From Marchantia polymorpha subsp. ruderalis (lineage: Eukaryota; Streptophyta; Marchantiopsida; Marchantiales; Marchantiaceae): 64,000 bases of DNA. Position numbers and translations under genes: made by a program. Of the stretch, positions 11,901 to 23,632 are shown in pieces (position 1 is the stretch's first letter; the number at the start of each line of letters is the position of its first letter). The notes under the pieces are model-generated. The model searched no databases. It was not told the origin of the DNA and worked only from the letters and a program-made list of their open reading frames with translations. The stretch covers positions 3,852,001 to 3,916,000 of the forward strand of contig AP031358.1 in the NCBI GenBank assembly GCA_037833965.1, in the 5' to 3' direction.

Positions 11901-14900
11901 TCATGAAATTTTCGGATTCAAGTACCACTCCAATGCAGAAATCGAACAAAATTTTCCAATGAGTCGGTATCATATGAGTCTGCACCTCATTTTCCACAGC
12001 ACAATATGACTCTCAACAGATCAAGTTCTTGTAATTTTCTTGAGCTCAAAAGCTGCGCTGCGAAATGGACAGAAATTTATCTGTCAAAGGATTAGGTTTA
12101 TGTGAGCAAATAACGGAAACGATAACGGAAAGAACAGATCTCAATATTTAACGTCATTCTTTATATTGCCCGTGTTGAAATGCTACATCTTTGTCATTTA
12201 CTTCTTCCAAATTGGAAGTTATTTCTAACGTCCGAGCTGACCGGTTGATCAATAACTACCAATCAATGCAATGGATTGCAAGTATGACACAACATTAAGA
12301 TTTCAAATTTGGATAAATTGCTCAATTTAAGATACATTAACCACATTCAAAGATAATCATTGATAACCACCTACAGCAAATCGTATGATAAACATATCAT
12401 TTCTAATTGTCCAAAAAAACTAACCAAAATTACTTGAACTATAAATAATGAGAGATGTATCACTGCTTAATGATAGCTCTTATCTTTTTCTAGTTAAAGA
12501 CTATCATTAGAGATAATCAAAGCAGTAAACTGTAAATCATGTTGTCTACTATATGACCAAATCACCTGAAATCTTAGAAGAGGTATTTGTTAGTTTGTAT
12601 TCTGTTTTGATGAAATTTCAAAACTCAAGTTATCACTCACAATAACATGAGAGCCTTTTTTTCTGTGAAATTCTTAATTTGAGGACACAATGATAAATAC
12701 GGGATTAGTGTTGCACTTAAAACTGATAGTCCCAATTAGGTCTGGTAATTGTAGTTGTTTTGAATACCAATGATTATAGAAGGTGTCACATTAATTTCTG
12801 ACATCATTTTTAACCAGATTGAAAACTAAGGATTATATATGATGTGTGTTACATGCATAAGATTAAACTAGGAATCAATCCAAAACCTCTAATGGTTTGC
12901 CACAAGTCGGTCAAACGAGATATATTGTTAATCACACTGACATCGTGAATGAGTACATTATGCAATTCTTATCCACTCATGATTAGATGCTCCCTAAGCC
13001 ACACACATTATAGTCTTCTTGAACAACAACTTTCTCAGTTCTTGTTTATAGTTTTCAGCAACCTGAGGTTGCTTGTACGGCGTCTAATAACGAGGAAAAA
13101 TCTATTCTCTAATATTTTAGAGTAAGTAATCTCATGTTTTTCATAATTAAGGATTAAGAGGTGCTACTTTAAAGCAACAAATGTCTAGAACACCGGGTTT
13201 TAAATGTTTCTCATGATTTGCACTAGATCTAATATTGCTCTCACTATGTAAAAAACTAATAGAAATATGTCAAATCCAGGTTTATTACATTCGAAGGTTG
13301 TGAAGAGGATTTTAAATTTTTTCAGATATACATTGAAATTTAATTTTGTGTTTGATAAGCAATCTTATAATGTCAAATCATTGATTGGCGTTTAATATGC
13401 AAACTATAAAAATTTGAATGGAAGAAAATTTATGACCGGATTTGTGGCTATACATTGGAGATTAATACACAAGTTGGAGGTCTATAATGCAGAGACAAAT
13501 TATCAAATTTCATTTAAACATGCAGTGACTGAGCATGTAGTGACAGGAGAAGCAAATAAGTAATCAATATGATTGAACAGGTTTCTCATTAAAATCAAAT
13601 TAACATTTGACGTTATGAATCTTCACTTCACAACCATTTTATTTCAAATCTGCATCCAGACCGTAACCATCCACAACGAACTGAACCCACCCATAGCATT
13701 GACTTGTGCTCACCCAAACTATGAAAATTACGCAAATTTTGTTATGTGTATTAACCGGTTACTTTAATTCTTGGTTGGATCTTGACAAATATTGCCCTTA
13801 GCAGTAATTCTGCCAATACATGGACATGGGTAATCCGCTCAAGTTTAAATTATGAGCTTAAACATAATTTTCATATATATTATATCAAATCAAGTCCGAT
13901 TCATCTTAACATTCTGTAGGAAAAAAGAAATTTGACGCTATTAAAATTTTGAACTCACATAATCATTGGTTCTAGACATTTATTTACGTAAATTGATTGA
14001 ATAGTTGTAAAATATATGTACGTAGATTCAAATATAAGTTAATTATTCTTGCAGCTTTTGCTATGTGATATCCAACAACAGTTTTTTTTTATCACAAGCT
14101 CAAGCATATATGAAGACTATACTAGTATTATATTTAGAAGTAAATACAGATACAAACTAGGGTTTCAAAGTGTCCAAAAAATCTATACGACAAATTATAT
14201 ATTCATGAGGTAAAGTACATTTCAAATTGATACATAGACTTTTTAAATGTCTTGCGTTTTAGATTTACATTATCATAATGGGATAACTAACATATATTGA
14301 AAAAAGACATCAATGAGCCATAAAAAGATGAAAATAAATAGATAACCAAGGCTAGACCTTTAAAATATCATGATAGGTAATACATCTCTCTTCATTTAAT
14401 AAGAGATTTATCAATTTAGATTAAACTATCTCATTCAGATCAAATAAGAGAAATATATGATCTTGCATCATATAATGTGAGTGTTATGTCATATGTGTAG
14501 CATAAGACATAACATTCACATTATGTGCTAGTGTTTTTGTGTGGAGCATTCTAATCATTTCGGAAAAAAGTTAGAGAAATCAATATCCTTCCTTTGTACT
14601 AAAAGGTATCTTTTCTGTTATCTCACGAATATGTATAAATAACGTCCACAAAGCCCTATAAGTCGATGCTAAACTAACAAAGAGTTGATTCTTACCAAAA
14701 TTGCAATTGCGTTGTCAATTCGACGAAGAAAGAATAGTACATTTACATCACCGTTAAGCTAACCAAGAACTCTTTCCCACCAGTGGATGACATGCATTTT
14801 GAAGGGAAGAAGATTTTTGCAAATATAAGAGCATAATGTAAGAAAGTAACATATGTAGAACTAAAATTAAATACACACTCACTAATCTCATGAATAATAA

Positions 14901-16210
14901 TTACAATTAATCAATTTTCCACACCAAGGACTAGAAACTATAAGGTGTTTATTATAAGGCTTTTACCATCCCACTTTGTGTACCGAACAGATAGAAAGTC
15001 CTTTTCGTATTCATCCCTTTGACATGTTTGTTTCCTTCTCTTGCAAATGAAACCCATATCATGAGTTTGACTTTGACATAATTGCACCATTACGCAAAGG
15101 TTTGATAGCCTGAAGGTTCTAAGTAACGCATTATAAGTGTTTGATGCCATCCCGCTGTTCTTGAAACTTGCACTTATCTTGAATACTTTCTGTCAATATT
15201 GATTTTTTTGGTGTTTTAGATTCTCTGTTCGACTACATTTATTTTCTGATAGATTTATCAAATATACACTTTACTGCTGTTATAGCATGTAATATTTCTC
15301 TTAAATTGGGAAAATGATAGTTTACTCTTTCATTTGAACAATGTGGTTTGTGTAGTACCTAAGATGGATGTAAAAATCCACAACACATGCATGAAACACA
15401 TAGAAGACATAAAGAGTACATTGTTTGATTCTGGGAAGATATTTTTTCTACTGAAAAACGTATAATTGCTTAATATCAATATAATATCATATAATTATGG
15501 AGGAAATAGTAATTTTACATTCTAATCGATAGAAAATGAAAATTAACCTTCGTACCATTTCTCTTGATAATTAAGGCTTAAAGAAAATTTAAATTCATCA
15601 ACCTACCTAAATCAACAGGTAAGAAATTGAACTTTCAAATAACAATAAAATGAGAAAAATTCCAATTAATTTCTCTTAAAATTGAATGATGTTGATAGTT
15701 TCACAAACCGAGAATTTGCAAGTTGTATTTTGAAATTCTTTAGATTAGTAGAATGTGTCCATTCATGCCTAGATACTAAATGATTTTTACATGACTATTT
15801 GTAGTAAAAGTCAATTGAAAGTGTCTCAATCAGCTTCTTATAACATCTGTTGCTCTCGGCATTTTGTATATCATTATGGTTCAACAATTGCAACATAAAA
15901 ATGATAATTGTATAACTATTTTTACTCCTATTTATACATTCATATGAATAATATGATGGATAAAACCTTTAGCTTTATGTGTGAATTTATAGTAATATTA
16001 ATCAAAGATTTGATAAGGATTAGTTCAGTCATGACAAGTTTAACTATCAAGTTTATCTTTGAAAAATTAAATAAGAGAGTTCTAGAAGATATGAGTGAAC
16101 ATTGTTAATTTCTCTCATTTCAAAAAAACAAAAGAAGTTTGGATATATGTTACTTTTGATTGATTTGATTGAATAATAAAATTTGCATTGATTGAATATA
16201 AACTGATTTA
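11901..16210. other. AT-rich non-genic tract
   Basis: Strongly AT-rich sequence with only short open frames and no recognisable coding similarity. It begins after a compositional break near 11.9-12.1 kb and is probably decayed repeat DNA. A hairpin at 14472-14524 is listed separately. Confidence 0.6.
14472..14524. repeat. Inverted repeat, 19-bp arms, 15-nt loop
   Basis: Left arm 14472-14490 and right arm 14506-14524 are complementary over 19 positions with a single G-T pair. It would fold into a stable hairpin if transcribed. The arms are too short to call a miRNA precursor with confidence; a transposon remnant is equally possible. Confidence 0.7.
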
Positions 16211-16214
16211 GTGA

Positions 16215-16510
16215 TAAATGAAAGTTATAGAAGCTTCAAGGTACCCAATGACATGTCGTCATCTCAACATATGAACAAAGAAGATTTTAAAAGTTTTAAA
16301 TAGACTAATGACGTGTTGTCACTTAATGGATAGTAGTCATACCAAAATTTATCTTAGTAAAAGTTACCTAGATGATAACAACTATATGATATTATGATAA
16401 TTTTTGAAATGATATAAATAGAGAGTTAGAGAAGAGTCTTTCTGGTAAGTTTGAGTTTACAAAGCCTCTCAAAGTGTAATAGCAGATAATTACCAAAATG
16501 GAGCATAATG
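16215..16510 (+). repeat. Diverged copy of the R1 LTR-like repeat (partial)
   Basis: In plus orientation this resembles the reverse complement of the repeat at 50012-50790. Shared ordered blocks include a duplicated 'aatgac...tgt' segment, ttattatgataa and a following atatagag-type stretch. Divergence is high, so the boundaries are approximate. Confidence 0.4.
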
Positions 16511-17640
16511 GTAAAGATCTGATTCCATGAGGACAGAAACAACACCAGAGAACCAAGTAGTGTCACATTCTATTGAAGAGTTTTACTTCTCGGGCACATG
16601 TCACCCCCAGAAGACACTGGTCGATCACGGCCAAAGGTGCGAAGAGCAGAGTATAATCACACAGACAACCTGAAAATTGTCCAACCACAGCCTGCAAGAG
16701 TCGCACCCGACCCTGCACTCCGTATTCAGGAGAGTAAATTTTCCAAGATTACTCACTCAGTCGGCTGCACTGAGCTTCCAATTTACAGATTTGCTTAAAT
16801 CCTGAACTAGCCCCAGGAAACTCAGAACATCTGAATTGGACTCTCTACTTCAGATGTGGTATCTTCAACAAACTGAAGCAACTCGCACACGGTGACAAAC
16901 CACTCAATTTCACAAACGTGCAGAGAAATGCAGACTTAAAGCTGAAAAACTAACTAATGGAAAAGCTTCTCCAAAGGCAAAGTCTTGGGCCTCTTTATTC
17001 TTAACTAACACTCCGAGATGTCACTCGCTATGATGTGAACTCCCAACAGGCGCGACGCCATCCGACCCGGCAGTTACAACGCCCGTTGAGCTCATATCTA
17101 CTCATTCCTGCTCAAAATGAATGACAGTTCCAAATCCAAGTATCTTTCGTTTCTTCCAAACCGAAGATGAACAAATTGAGCTTCATATCTAACTGCCAAT
17201 GCTCTGCTTCTCCTTCACTCAACGCTCCAGCTCCACCACGCGCTTGATTCTCTCTCAAATCTCTCCAAGAACGAAGTCACTCCTCTGAAGTTCAAAGGTT
17301 CACACAAACTCAAACTCAAGGCTTCAAATTAATAACTTCTTCAAACGGATTCCGTTAAGGTTGAAATTTTGCAAGCATGTGTGTTTGGCTAAGACCAACA
17401 AGCTTATCAAGTTTCAACTCTAGTAGACACTCCAGCGCAAAGATATGGCTTCCGCAAGATCCATGCTCCAAGGCTGAAGTCCAAAGACCTTTCGGCCGAA
17501 GGCCCTTTTGAGTCTTCGCATATCCATACCAGCCACTTTCAACACTCATAACTCAGTGATATTTTATCCGTTTCAGAAGTTCTTTGGCTCGTTAGAACCA
17601 GCGTGCTGAGCTCTATCTATCAAAACCCTACCTAAGTCAA
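16511..17640. other. GC-balanced block of unknown origin inside AT-rich DNA
   Basis: About 1.1 kb with clearly higher GC than its flanks. Open frames of 64-66 codons (16598-16798 plus, 17355-17549 minus) show no known motif. A short palindrome around ctttcggccgaaggc lies near 17490. Its abrupt edges suggest an inserted repeat (for example LTR or leader DNA), but no transposon protein is visible. Confidence 0.4.
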
Positions 17641-19221
17641 TTAAAAAAGTTATGAGGTATTTACTCTATCAGATCATAACTCATCTAATTCAACTTTAGT
17701 GCTCATAAGTAAAAACACTAACTTCAAAGAGAGGAAGCTAAATGGATTCCACTATCACTAACTAGACCTCTACCATAGAATCTACTATTAACTCTACTTT
17801 GTAGTATTCTTATTTTAAAAGTGCGAAATTACTAATCTTCTACTTCTCATTTCGGAAAAAAAAGGAAAAACTAAACATCAAACAAAGTATCAATGACTGA
17901 TAGAATTGAATGATGAGTGAAAAGATTGTGTGAAAAAGAGTTTAGATAGTGGGCATGTAGATGAATTTTTGTCTTTAAAAATAATGAAGAATTATAATAA
18001 ACAATCCGAGATAAATTTAAATGAGAATGAGTTGGAACATCTTATATGAATGATTCTTCTGCTACTTACACAATGTAAATTTCCGACAACAAGCCAAAGG
18101 ATTATTTGCTCCTTTGGTATGATAAAGATTATTATCGCAGATTCAACTTCAAACAACGTTTTAATATCTTGTGCTTTAAATGCCTCATGATTTAGATGTA
18201 CTTTTTGACACTTCCTAATAATTGCAAAGATTTGATTTGTCGATTTGACTTCATGATATTAGAGCTTATGACTAAAGTTTCAAATAGATCATATGTATTC
18301 CTTAGCAACACAATGATAAATTGTATGGATAAGAATGCATGCATACATGTAATTGAATTGATTTTTAGTCTCAATGATCCTATACGTGGCAAGTAGATAT
18401 TTCAAGCATACTTTAGAGGAGCTACCAAGTGATGATATCGTTTCATTTCAAAATTTTTAATAAACGGGTTTGAATAAATATGACATCATTTTGCAAGTGA
18501 TTATTTTTCAATGTGATTACTTGTATATGAACTTTGTAGTTGATGCAAAGATTGTCAAGTTCAACAAGAATATTTGCAAACGTTCATCCAACAACAACAC
18601 TTTGAATCTTATCACATTATTGTGGTATCACTTTTGCATTGCTTATTATGAATGTCTATCATCTTAGAAACTTATAATTAATTCTTCTAGATCTACAAAT
18701 TTAATCTAGATGAAGTAGGTTGAAGTAATGCTTATTGAAGTAATGTTATCTGCTAATGAAGTTACTTGAAGAAGATATCAAACTTACTTCCTTGTCCGCA
18801 TAGATTTTTGTTTATGACACATTAATTTTCATTTATATCGAGATTTATTCCTCTATGTACGTAGCCAAAATTAACTTTCTTCTTCTCTTCTTAGACATTT
18901 GCACAAACTAATAAGTTCTTTAAGCAATCTCTATTGATTTCAATTGGACTCAAACTTCATTGCGCATAAGCTCTTATTACAAAGTCTAAATGATTTCATC
19001 CAAATTTTTTTAGACAAATTGCATCAGGAATACTCGTTAAAACCTATTCAACTAATACATAATAACTCTTCTTGTAGAATAGGAGAATGAGTAAATATCT
19101 CTTGCAGAGGAGTTGCATTTAACTTGAAAATAAGATCATATCATTTATATAGAACTAAAGTCATTCATATGGACTTGAAATACATATGAAAAAAATAGAA
19201 AAAATAATTATTTGAATAACG
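17641..19221. other. AT-rich non-genic tract
   Basis: Only short AT-rich frames; no family resemblance seen. It ends at the copia 5' LTR. Confidence 0.5.
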
Positions 19222-19460
19222 TGTTGAAGTTAACTCTGGTTAAGTAGTAACATCATGTCATAGCTATTTATAGCTAGGTGTGTCGCTGGCATTGGATATA
19301 TATGTTCCCCAAGGTTTCTACTCGAGATGTGTTTTTTGTATTTAGTTGTCAGGAAACTCTCTTGCATGTTTTAGTCGTGAACGGAGACCCTAAGGTTACA
19401 CCACGTTATACCAGTGTATCTTTTGTTCTTGCTTGGCTTGGATGTTTTCTTGATTTTACG
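19222..19460 (+). repeat. Copia-1 5' LTR
   Basis: Starts tgttgaagtt and ends gattttacg. It is clearly alignable with 21398-21639 across its length, with many substitutions. The shared stretch tgcttggcttggatgttttc near the end is unmistakable. Confidence 0.85.
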
Positions 19461-19669
19461 ATTAGAATTGATACTGGGGCGGTTTAGGAGTTAGAGTTTG
19501 ATCTAGATTTTAGTTAGGTGTTTTTTATTTCATTTACACGTATAGTGAAATTTTTGTTTTACTTTTCTAAAAGTTTGGTAATAGAAGTAGTTCTTATGAT
19601 AATGATCAACCTTGTAGAATTGATGATGTTGAATCTGTGAAGATGTCAATAGTACGCTGACACACGTTA

Positions 19670-21180
19670 GGTTTATACCTAATATGAGAAAAAACTTGAT
19701 CTCTCTTGGAGCGTTAGACTCACACAGCTTAGAGTGGAGCTCTAGGCAGGGCGTGTTAAATATAAAATCGAGTGATTAGAAAGTTAAACTGAGGGGATCC
19801 ACGTACAATGATTTGTACTTGTTAGAGTACATCACTATTTATGGAGAAGTTAATTTTACTAGATCTCGCGCGGAGATGTTTCATGTATGACATTCCAGAG
19901 TAGGCCATACGAGTGATAGATACTTGTTTCTTAAGAGGTTTCAGACGTATTGTACGGAAGAGACAATTACTTGCCATTTCATGACAGTTTACACTCCACA
20001 ACAAAATGATATTTTTGAAAAAGTCAACGAAGCAGTGTTGGAGAAGGTGCAAAGTATGCTAAAGGAATCCGAGTTATTAGGAAAATTTGGGCTAAAGCCG
20101 TCAACATCGCAATTTATTTGTTAAACCTTTCTCCTTCTAGTGCAATCTATTTATCCACAGCGTTTAAAATCAGTCATAAACGGATGGCGGATTACAATTG
20201 CTTGAAAGTTTTTGGTTGCACTGCTTATACTCTCACACCAAACGAGCAAAATACTAATTAGATTTTACGTCCAATAAATGTCGTTTCCTTTGATATGCTA
20301 GTGGAATGAAAGGTTACAAGTCATGGAATTCACTAGTCCGTAGGTGATTGTAGTTAGACATGTTTTTTTCAATAAGCTCGGCTTATTGAAAGAGGGGTGG
20401 AATTTTAAGGCTTCTCTTACTGATAAGAAGAAATTTTCAATCACGAATGTCGTTGTGGAGGAGTTTGATCATTATATCACTATTGATATGTCACAAGAAG
20501 GAGCATTGATGCATCAAGAATAGGAGAAAATGGAGCAAGTTATTGTTGATGAGCCTATTGCAATAGTTTCACGCGATAGAGATCAACCGAAAACGTCTAC
20601 TAGGAGAGCACATCGTGCTAGTAGAGCTACTAAAAGATTTGGTCTATGGGCAAATTCATGCATTTTCAAAGATCGTGACTTTAATGTCAAAGATGGGAAT
20701 GATATAGCGATGATGTTGAAAGAATGTGAAACTTCTTCATACAGGGAAACTCAAGCTTTGTTCAACAAGCTTGAGTGAAATGTTGCTATGGAGCGAGAGA
20801 TGTAACCCCTGATTGACAATAAGACTTAGAAGCTAGTTGAACTTCCTACGGATCAGATGTTGATTGACTCTAAAGTACAATCTAATAAGAGACAAGGCGA
20901 GAATCTTCAAAACTAGGCTAATGGCTAGAGATTTCACACAAGAGAAGGGTGTGGACTACAACAAAGTTTTCTAACCTGAAGCGAAGTATGCTACAATTTG
21001 GTTGATATGTGAAGTGGCCGCGATATTTGATTTTGTTATGGATAAGATGGATGTGGTTACGGCCTTTCTCTATGGATATTTAGAGGAGAATATCTACAAA
21101 AGACAACATGTTGGCTTTGAGTTCAAAGACAAAGAGAGGAAGCTTGTATTAAGCTTCTTTCTAGAATTTTCCGCGGAGTA
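19670..21180 (+). pseudogene. Copia-1 pol remnant (pre-integrase, integrase, partial RT)
   Basis: The readable frames are 19924-20124 (integrase, ending after the YTPQQN...FEKVN motif that carries the third catalytic Glu), 20530-20778 (linker before RT) and about 20905-21180 (ARLMA, FTQEKGVDYNKVF and MDVVTAFLYG motifs of copia RT). In an intact element these would be one polyprotein that copies and integrates the element. Here the HxxLGH-like segment passes almost directly into the integrase E motif, so the D-D part of the active site is deleted. In-frame stops occur in every section. RT stops before the YxDD motif. Confidence 0.8.
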
Positions 21181-21397
21181 ATTATAAAGATTATGAGATC
21201 TCTGATCCCTCTATGCTAGCAGGTTTTCTAGTTAACTTTTAATGTTATTACTCTCTACTGTTATGATTACAATTTAGTTTTAGTTAACTCTTGTATAAAG
21301 AGTATCATTGTGTTAGGTTTCTTGCTAGAACTTCATGCTGAGTAAAAATATAGGTTACAAAGGTTATTGTTTTCTTAACACGAGTTAAGCAAGAGAT

Positions 21398-21639
21398 TGT
21401 TGAAATTAATTCCGGTTGAGGATTAATCTTAGGTTATAGTTATTTATAGCTAGGTTTATCTTTGGCGTTGGGTATATATATATATCCCCAAGGCTTATAC
21501 TCGAGGTGCAATTTTTGTATTTAGTTGTCAGTATACTCTCTCGCCTGTTTCAACAGTGAACATAGCCCTTGAGGTTGAACCACATTATACGAGTGTCTCT
21601 TGTGTTCATGCTTGGCTTGGATGTTTTCTTGATTTTACG
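21398..21639 (+). repeat. Copia-1 3' LTR
   Basis: Starts tgttgaaatt directly after a purine-rich aagcaagaga stretch that fits a polypurine tract. It ends gattttacg like the 5' copy. It contains a tatatatatat stretch that could act as a TATA region. Confidence 0.85.
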
Positions 21640-22530
21640 TTCATATGATGCCTTGATTATAATCAAAATTTTCACTATACAAAGTTTATGCAAGATTGCA
21701 TAAATCCTTTGTTTGGACCAAAAATTTGATTCTACATGAGCTTGATGCATATTAAAAAATAATTTTGAATCATATTTATTCAATAGTCATTAATAATTAT
21801 TTTTTCCTATGATTTTCAAACCACTTGAGTTTATCTATTGCAAATATTGTATGAATATTTGCGACTTTGAGATTGTAATCATCATAATTTTTCTAAATTT
21901 TTTTTTAGAAAAGTCATAAAATGTCATGCATTTTGTCCACAGCATTGCGTTTCAAGCTTTTGAAAATCTCTTCATCCAATTGGAAAGCTTTCTCTCTTGT
22001 TAGTCCTCGCAAAATTATGTATATACGCAATCTCATTGCCGTGCAAGAAAAATCATTACTTTTTTCAGCAATTTTTACTGATCCACGTTGGCTTCTTGAT
22101 AAGCAAGAAATAAATGTATCCTTTCATTGTGATGCGACTCAATATCTACAGGTAGGAAAATTACACTATTGGTTTTGCTAGATCAACGTCAGTTTCATTG
22201 TAACAATTGGCTGACTGTTTTCAGACAATGTTAAATAATCAAAATTTTGTCAAATGTGAATCTACACCTGCTGTTGTTGAACTCAAATGATCCTCGCTTG
22301 TTATCTTTACACGCACAAGCCACCAAGACTCTTCAATTGATCACATTGGACTTTTCATTTAATCTGTTCATTATTTACAAAACTATCCTTCTTAAGGACA
22401 AATTTGACCTCTAAAGCTTCTAAAAAAACTACTCTATCATTAACTATCATATACCTTCAATTAACTATTTAGTAAATGATGAATTTATTAATAAGAATAA
22501 CCTATATCGGAGTTGCATTCTTATAGGTTC

Positions 22531-22563
<33 letters not shown>

Positions 22564-23546
22564 GGAATTATGTTTTTTTTGAAGTTATGTATGCAATAAA
22601 TGAAACATATTTTGCTTATATAAAATATAACAATTTCAAGATTTTTTTTACATTAAGTTTAAAGTTTAATCCCTTGTAAATTTGAAGGTGCCACAATTTT
22701 TTGTTGTTTGTAGGCTTATGTGAAATTTTAATTTTCAAATTATCATAGATTTCTTTAAATCAAATGAAAATTCATTTGATTTCATTCATGTGAATAATTT
22801 CCATTTTCTATTATACATGATAGATAACCAAAAAAAATTAGTGCTTTTATAATTTTTACATGTATACTTCAAATTTTCAAATTTTTTCCCCATTCTTTGT
22901 CTTAATCTGATCTGGCATTTTATGATAGAGTAAGAATACCTGTTGTTTATCATCTAGCCATCTATTTTTTGTTAATTTAGATTTCTAATAATCAAATTTT
23001 GTATCATTTTGAAATCATTCTTTTATCTTTCAAATAAAATAATATAAAAAAAGACAAATATGACCTGAAAAATATATGTGCAATGATTGTCATTTTAAAA
23101 GAAGGTTTTGAAGTCCAATTAGAAGGCTATTGCAGTGGAATTTAGGGCGACCGTTCGCGTCGGTTACAGTCATTGTTTGGCACAGAATTGATAATCTGTG
23201 CTCACCATGTAGCAAACCACGCTAGAACCTATTCCTCCTGCCTAGCATGGAGCCTACCTAAACCCCGTGTAAATAGGTGGGAACCACAGGATGCTCTAAA
23301 CGCGTAGTTGAGGGGAATAAAAGAGTTATTAGCGTTATCATTTGTCTTTGTTATATATGCTTTGTGAAAATAATGTATTTTGATACGCCTAAAACCATAA
23401 AATTTACTTTTAACTTCAATGCGTATTTTATCAAAAAGGGTGTCGTAGGCGGAATAAAGTTTGAACACATTTTCATTGATCAAGAGCCGGTTGCGACCGG
23501 GCGAGTTGAGTCCTGTACCAATTATTACGAACTGCCGAACTTAGTT
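21640..23546. other. AT-rich non-genic tract with a short GC-richer end
   Basis: No recognised gene. An 86-codon frame at 21921-22181 contains a good splice-donor-like CAG|GTAGGA near 22150 but no known domain. From about 23100 the sequence becomes less AT-rich and may belong to the organellar insert described next. Confidence 0.4.
22536..22563. repeat. (AT)n microsatellite
   Basis: Uninterrupted AT dinucleotides for about 28 bases. Comparable runs lie near 31010-31030, 36014-36030 and 53247-53276. Confidence 0.95.
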
Positions 23547-23632
23547 TCGCAGGATAACAGGCTGATGACTCCCAAGAGCTCTCATCGACGGAGTCGTTTG
23601 GCACCTCGATGTCGACTCATCACATCCTGGGG
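23547..23632 (+). pseudogene. Nuclear copy of mitochondrial 26S rRNA, domain V fragment (NUMT)
   Basis: The segment matches the peptidyl-transferase region of large-subunit rRNA: ggataacaggctgat, then cccaagagct, atcgacgg, gtttggcacctcgatgtc and ctcatcacatcctgggg, in correct order and spacing. The variants gatgactcccaag and gacggagtcg are those I associate with plant mitochondrial 26S rRNA, not chloroplast 23S or nuclear 25S. The match ends abruptly at 23632 and continues into unrelated AT-rich sequence. The preceding 60 bases or so (from about 23490) may also be mitochondrial, but I cannot confirm this from memory. It is not a functional rRNA gene. Confidence 0.85.

Larger units (their letters stand above)
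19222..21639 (+). mobile_element. Copia-1: internally deleted Ty1/copia LTR retrotransposon
   Basis: Two direct repeats of about 240 bp (19222-19460 and 21398-21639) flank roughly 1.9 kb of decayed copia pol. In order, the interior shows a GAG-pre-integrase segment (about 19670-19920, with an NLISLGALD motif), the end of the integrase core (YTPQQN motif near 19990) and the start of reverse transcriptase (MDVVTAFLYG near 21047). Gag, protease, the first integrase catalytic residues and RNase H are missing, and several stops interrupt what remains. Full copia elements are around 4.5-5 kb, so about half is lost. Both LTRs end in ACG instead of the usual CA. No clear target-site duplication remains, consistent with age. 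Confidence 0.85.
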
